A stretch of DNA of 64,000 nucleotides, from contig NZ_JACEHE010000003.1 of NCBI RefSeq assembly GCF_013778455.1, forward strand, positions 248,001 through 312,000, given 5' to 3'. Under the pieces are notes generated by a model. It searched no databases and was not told the origin of the DNA. It was given only the letters and a program-made list of their open reading frames with translations. Shown piece by piece: positions 63,252-64,000 of the stretch (positions are counted from its first letter, which is position 1; each line of letters starts with the position of its first letter). The position numbers and the translations under genes are program-made. The stretch comes from Streptomyces himalayensis subsp. himalayensis. Lineage in GTDB: Bacteria > Actinomycetota > Actinomycetes > Streptomycetales > Streptomycetaceae.

Positions 63252-63674
63252 TCAGGGCTCCAAGCGGACCGTCGCGGTGCCGGTGACCACCTCGGCGCCG
63301 TCCTGGTTGACGGTACGCAGGGAGAAGTGGGCGACCGGTCCGGTCGGCGTGTCCTCGATGGATTCGACGGTCGCCGTGGCGGTCAGGGTGTCGCCGGGCC
63401 AGACCTGGGCCTTGAAGCGCACCCCGAAGCGCAGCAGCGACTCGATGCCCACCCAGTCGGTGAGGACACGCCCGGTCATGCCCATCGTCAGCATCCCGTG
63501 GGCGAAGACGCCGGGATATCCGGCGGCCTCGACGGCGAACTTCTCGTCGGTGTGCAGCGGATTGAAGTCGCCGGACGCGCCGGCGTACTGCACGATCCGG
63601 GTGCGCTTCAGGTCCTCGACCAGCACGCCCTCGCGGGTCTCGCCGACCTTGATCTCATCGACGCTCAGACTCAT
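63252..63674 (-). CDS. MaoC-type hydratase
   Basis: A 140-residue single hotdog with the R-hydratase motif YAGASGDFNPLHTDEKFA (Asp and His catalytic), followed by GVFAHGMLTMGMTGRVLTDW. It would hydrate an enoyl-CoA. Its start overlaps the upstream MaoC-like gene by 4 bp. The pair resembles two-chain hydratases of steroid side-chain degradation, in which only one chain is catalytic. Confidence 0.87.
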   Translation of the reverse strand: MSLSVDEIKVGETREGVLVEDLKRTRIVQYAGASGDFNPLHTDEKFAVEAAGYPGVFAHGMLTMGMTGRVLTDWVGIESLLRFGVRFKAQVWPGDTLTATATVESIEDTPTGPVAHFSLRTVNQDGAEVVTGTATVRLEP

Positions 63675-64000
63675 CGGGTGTCCTTACGGGTTGCGGGGCC
63701 CTCGGGCACGACGGCCACGGTGACGGCGCTGACGACCGGCTCGCCGTCGGCGTCCCGGTACTCGGTGATGCGCTCGCTGAACAGCAGGCGGCCGGTGCGG
63801 CCCTGCTTCTCCCAGCTGCGTCCGGGGACGGTGTGCGCGTAGAGCGTCTCGCCGGCGCCCACCGGGCGGTGGTACTCGAAGTGCTGCTCGGCGTGCAGCC
63901 CTCCACCACCCTCGGCCATCACCCCGGGGCCTCGGCCGGACCCGAACCACTCCTCGCCCGGCTTGGGCCGCAGGTGGTAGTCGGGGTCATAGTGGGCGCT
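63671..64000 (-). CDS. MaoC-like (FAS1-type N-terminal) dehydratase subunit, truncated by window
   Basis: The frame is open to the right end. The visible 109 residues show a hotdog half (HYDPDYHLRPKPGEEWFGSG; HAEQHFEYHRPVGAGETLYA; GRLLFSERITEYRDADGEPV) of the type that pairs with MaoC. No catalytic D-x4-H motif is seen in this part, so it is probably the structural partner of the next gene. The operon promoter lies outside the window. Confidence 0.75.
   Translation of the reverse strand, partial: SAHYDPDYHLRPKPGEEWFGSGRGPGVMAEGGGGLHAEQHFEYHRPVGAGETLYAHTVPGRSWEKQGRTGRLLFSERITEYRDADGEPVVSAVTVAVVPEGPATRKDTR

Overview
The window reads as the chromosome of a high-GC actinomycete, most likely a Streptomyces. 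Coding regions have strongly GC-biased third positions and GTG starts are common. tRNA-Pro lacks an encoded CCA. Gene families are typical of the genus: SWIM protein, DUF309, DUF3140, PPOX/F420 enzyme, sugar ABC importers without their own ATPase, and LivKHMGF systems. Many intergenic gaps hold short tandem repeats. I ran no searches; assignments rest on motifs, family resemblance and context.

Left part (1-18.5 kb): the end of a SWIM zinc-finger gene; a transposase graveyard; a VapBC toxin-antitoxin pair; a tyrosine integrase ending about 30 bp from tRNA-Pro(GGG), which marks an integrative-element junction; cobalamin genes cobF and cobK; a TauE/SafE exporter; DJ-1, NAD-epimerase and VOC proteins; a Dps/DUF3140/HhH-glycosylase/MscS stress group; a PadR regulator divergent from an LLM oxidoreductase and an SDR; a decayed FG-GAP lipoprotein; a serine hydrolase; and a PPOX oxidoreductase.

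Middle part (18.5-30 kb): a LacI-family regulon. Five near-identical 16-bp palindromes (core GTGCTAACGATAGCAC) lie beside a hydroxyacid dehydrogenase-kinase-cupin operon, an MFS transporter, the lacI-type gene itself, an FMN reductase, and an operon of an enolase paralogue, a carboxymuconolactone-decarboxylase-like protein and a zinc alcohol dehydrogenase. Dehydrogenase, kinase and enolase homologue together suggest a glycerate-like route (2-oxo acid to 2-hydroxy acid to phosphoester to enol phosphate). However, the enolase gene is broken by a deletion that joins it out of frame to the tail of another gene. A GH43 xylosidase C-terminus survives only as a relic at the edge.

Next (29.7-34.2 kb): a LysR regulator, a glutaryl-CoA dehydrogenase with a class III CoA-transferase (a probable glutarate pathway), a TetR remnant and an orphan AzlD.

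Right part (34.2-64 kb): a large CoA-dependent acid catabolic cluster. It has a LuxC/LuxE acyl-reductase pair split by a TnpB element, a thioesterase, a Liv-type importer whose two permeases and one ATPase are fused into one 919-residue protein, SDRs, two thiolases, an HMG-CoA-synthase-like/DUF35 protein, an acyl-CoA dehydrogenase carrying an in-frame repeat insertion, a crotonase, DUF2889, an amidohydrolase, an acyl-CoA ligase and two MaoC-type proteins, with a GntR/FadR regulator. An AT-rich motif (TAGATAATT and relatives) recurs in front of nearly every operon and is the likely GntR operator. A separate sugar cassette (ABC importer, DeoR regulator, GH4 glycosidase; 51.2-56.8 kb) sits inside this cluster.
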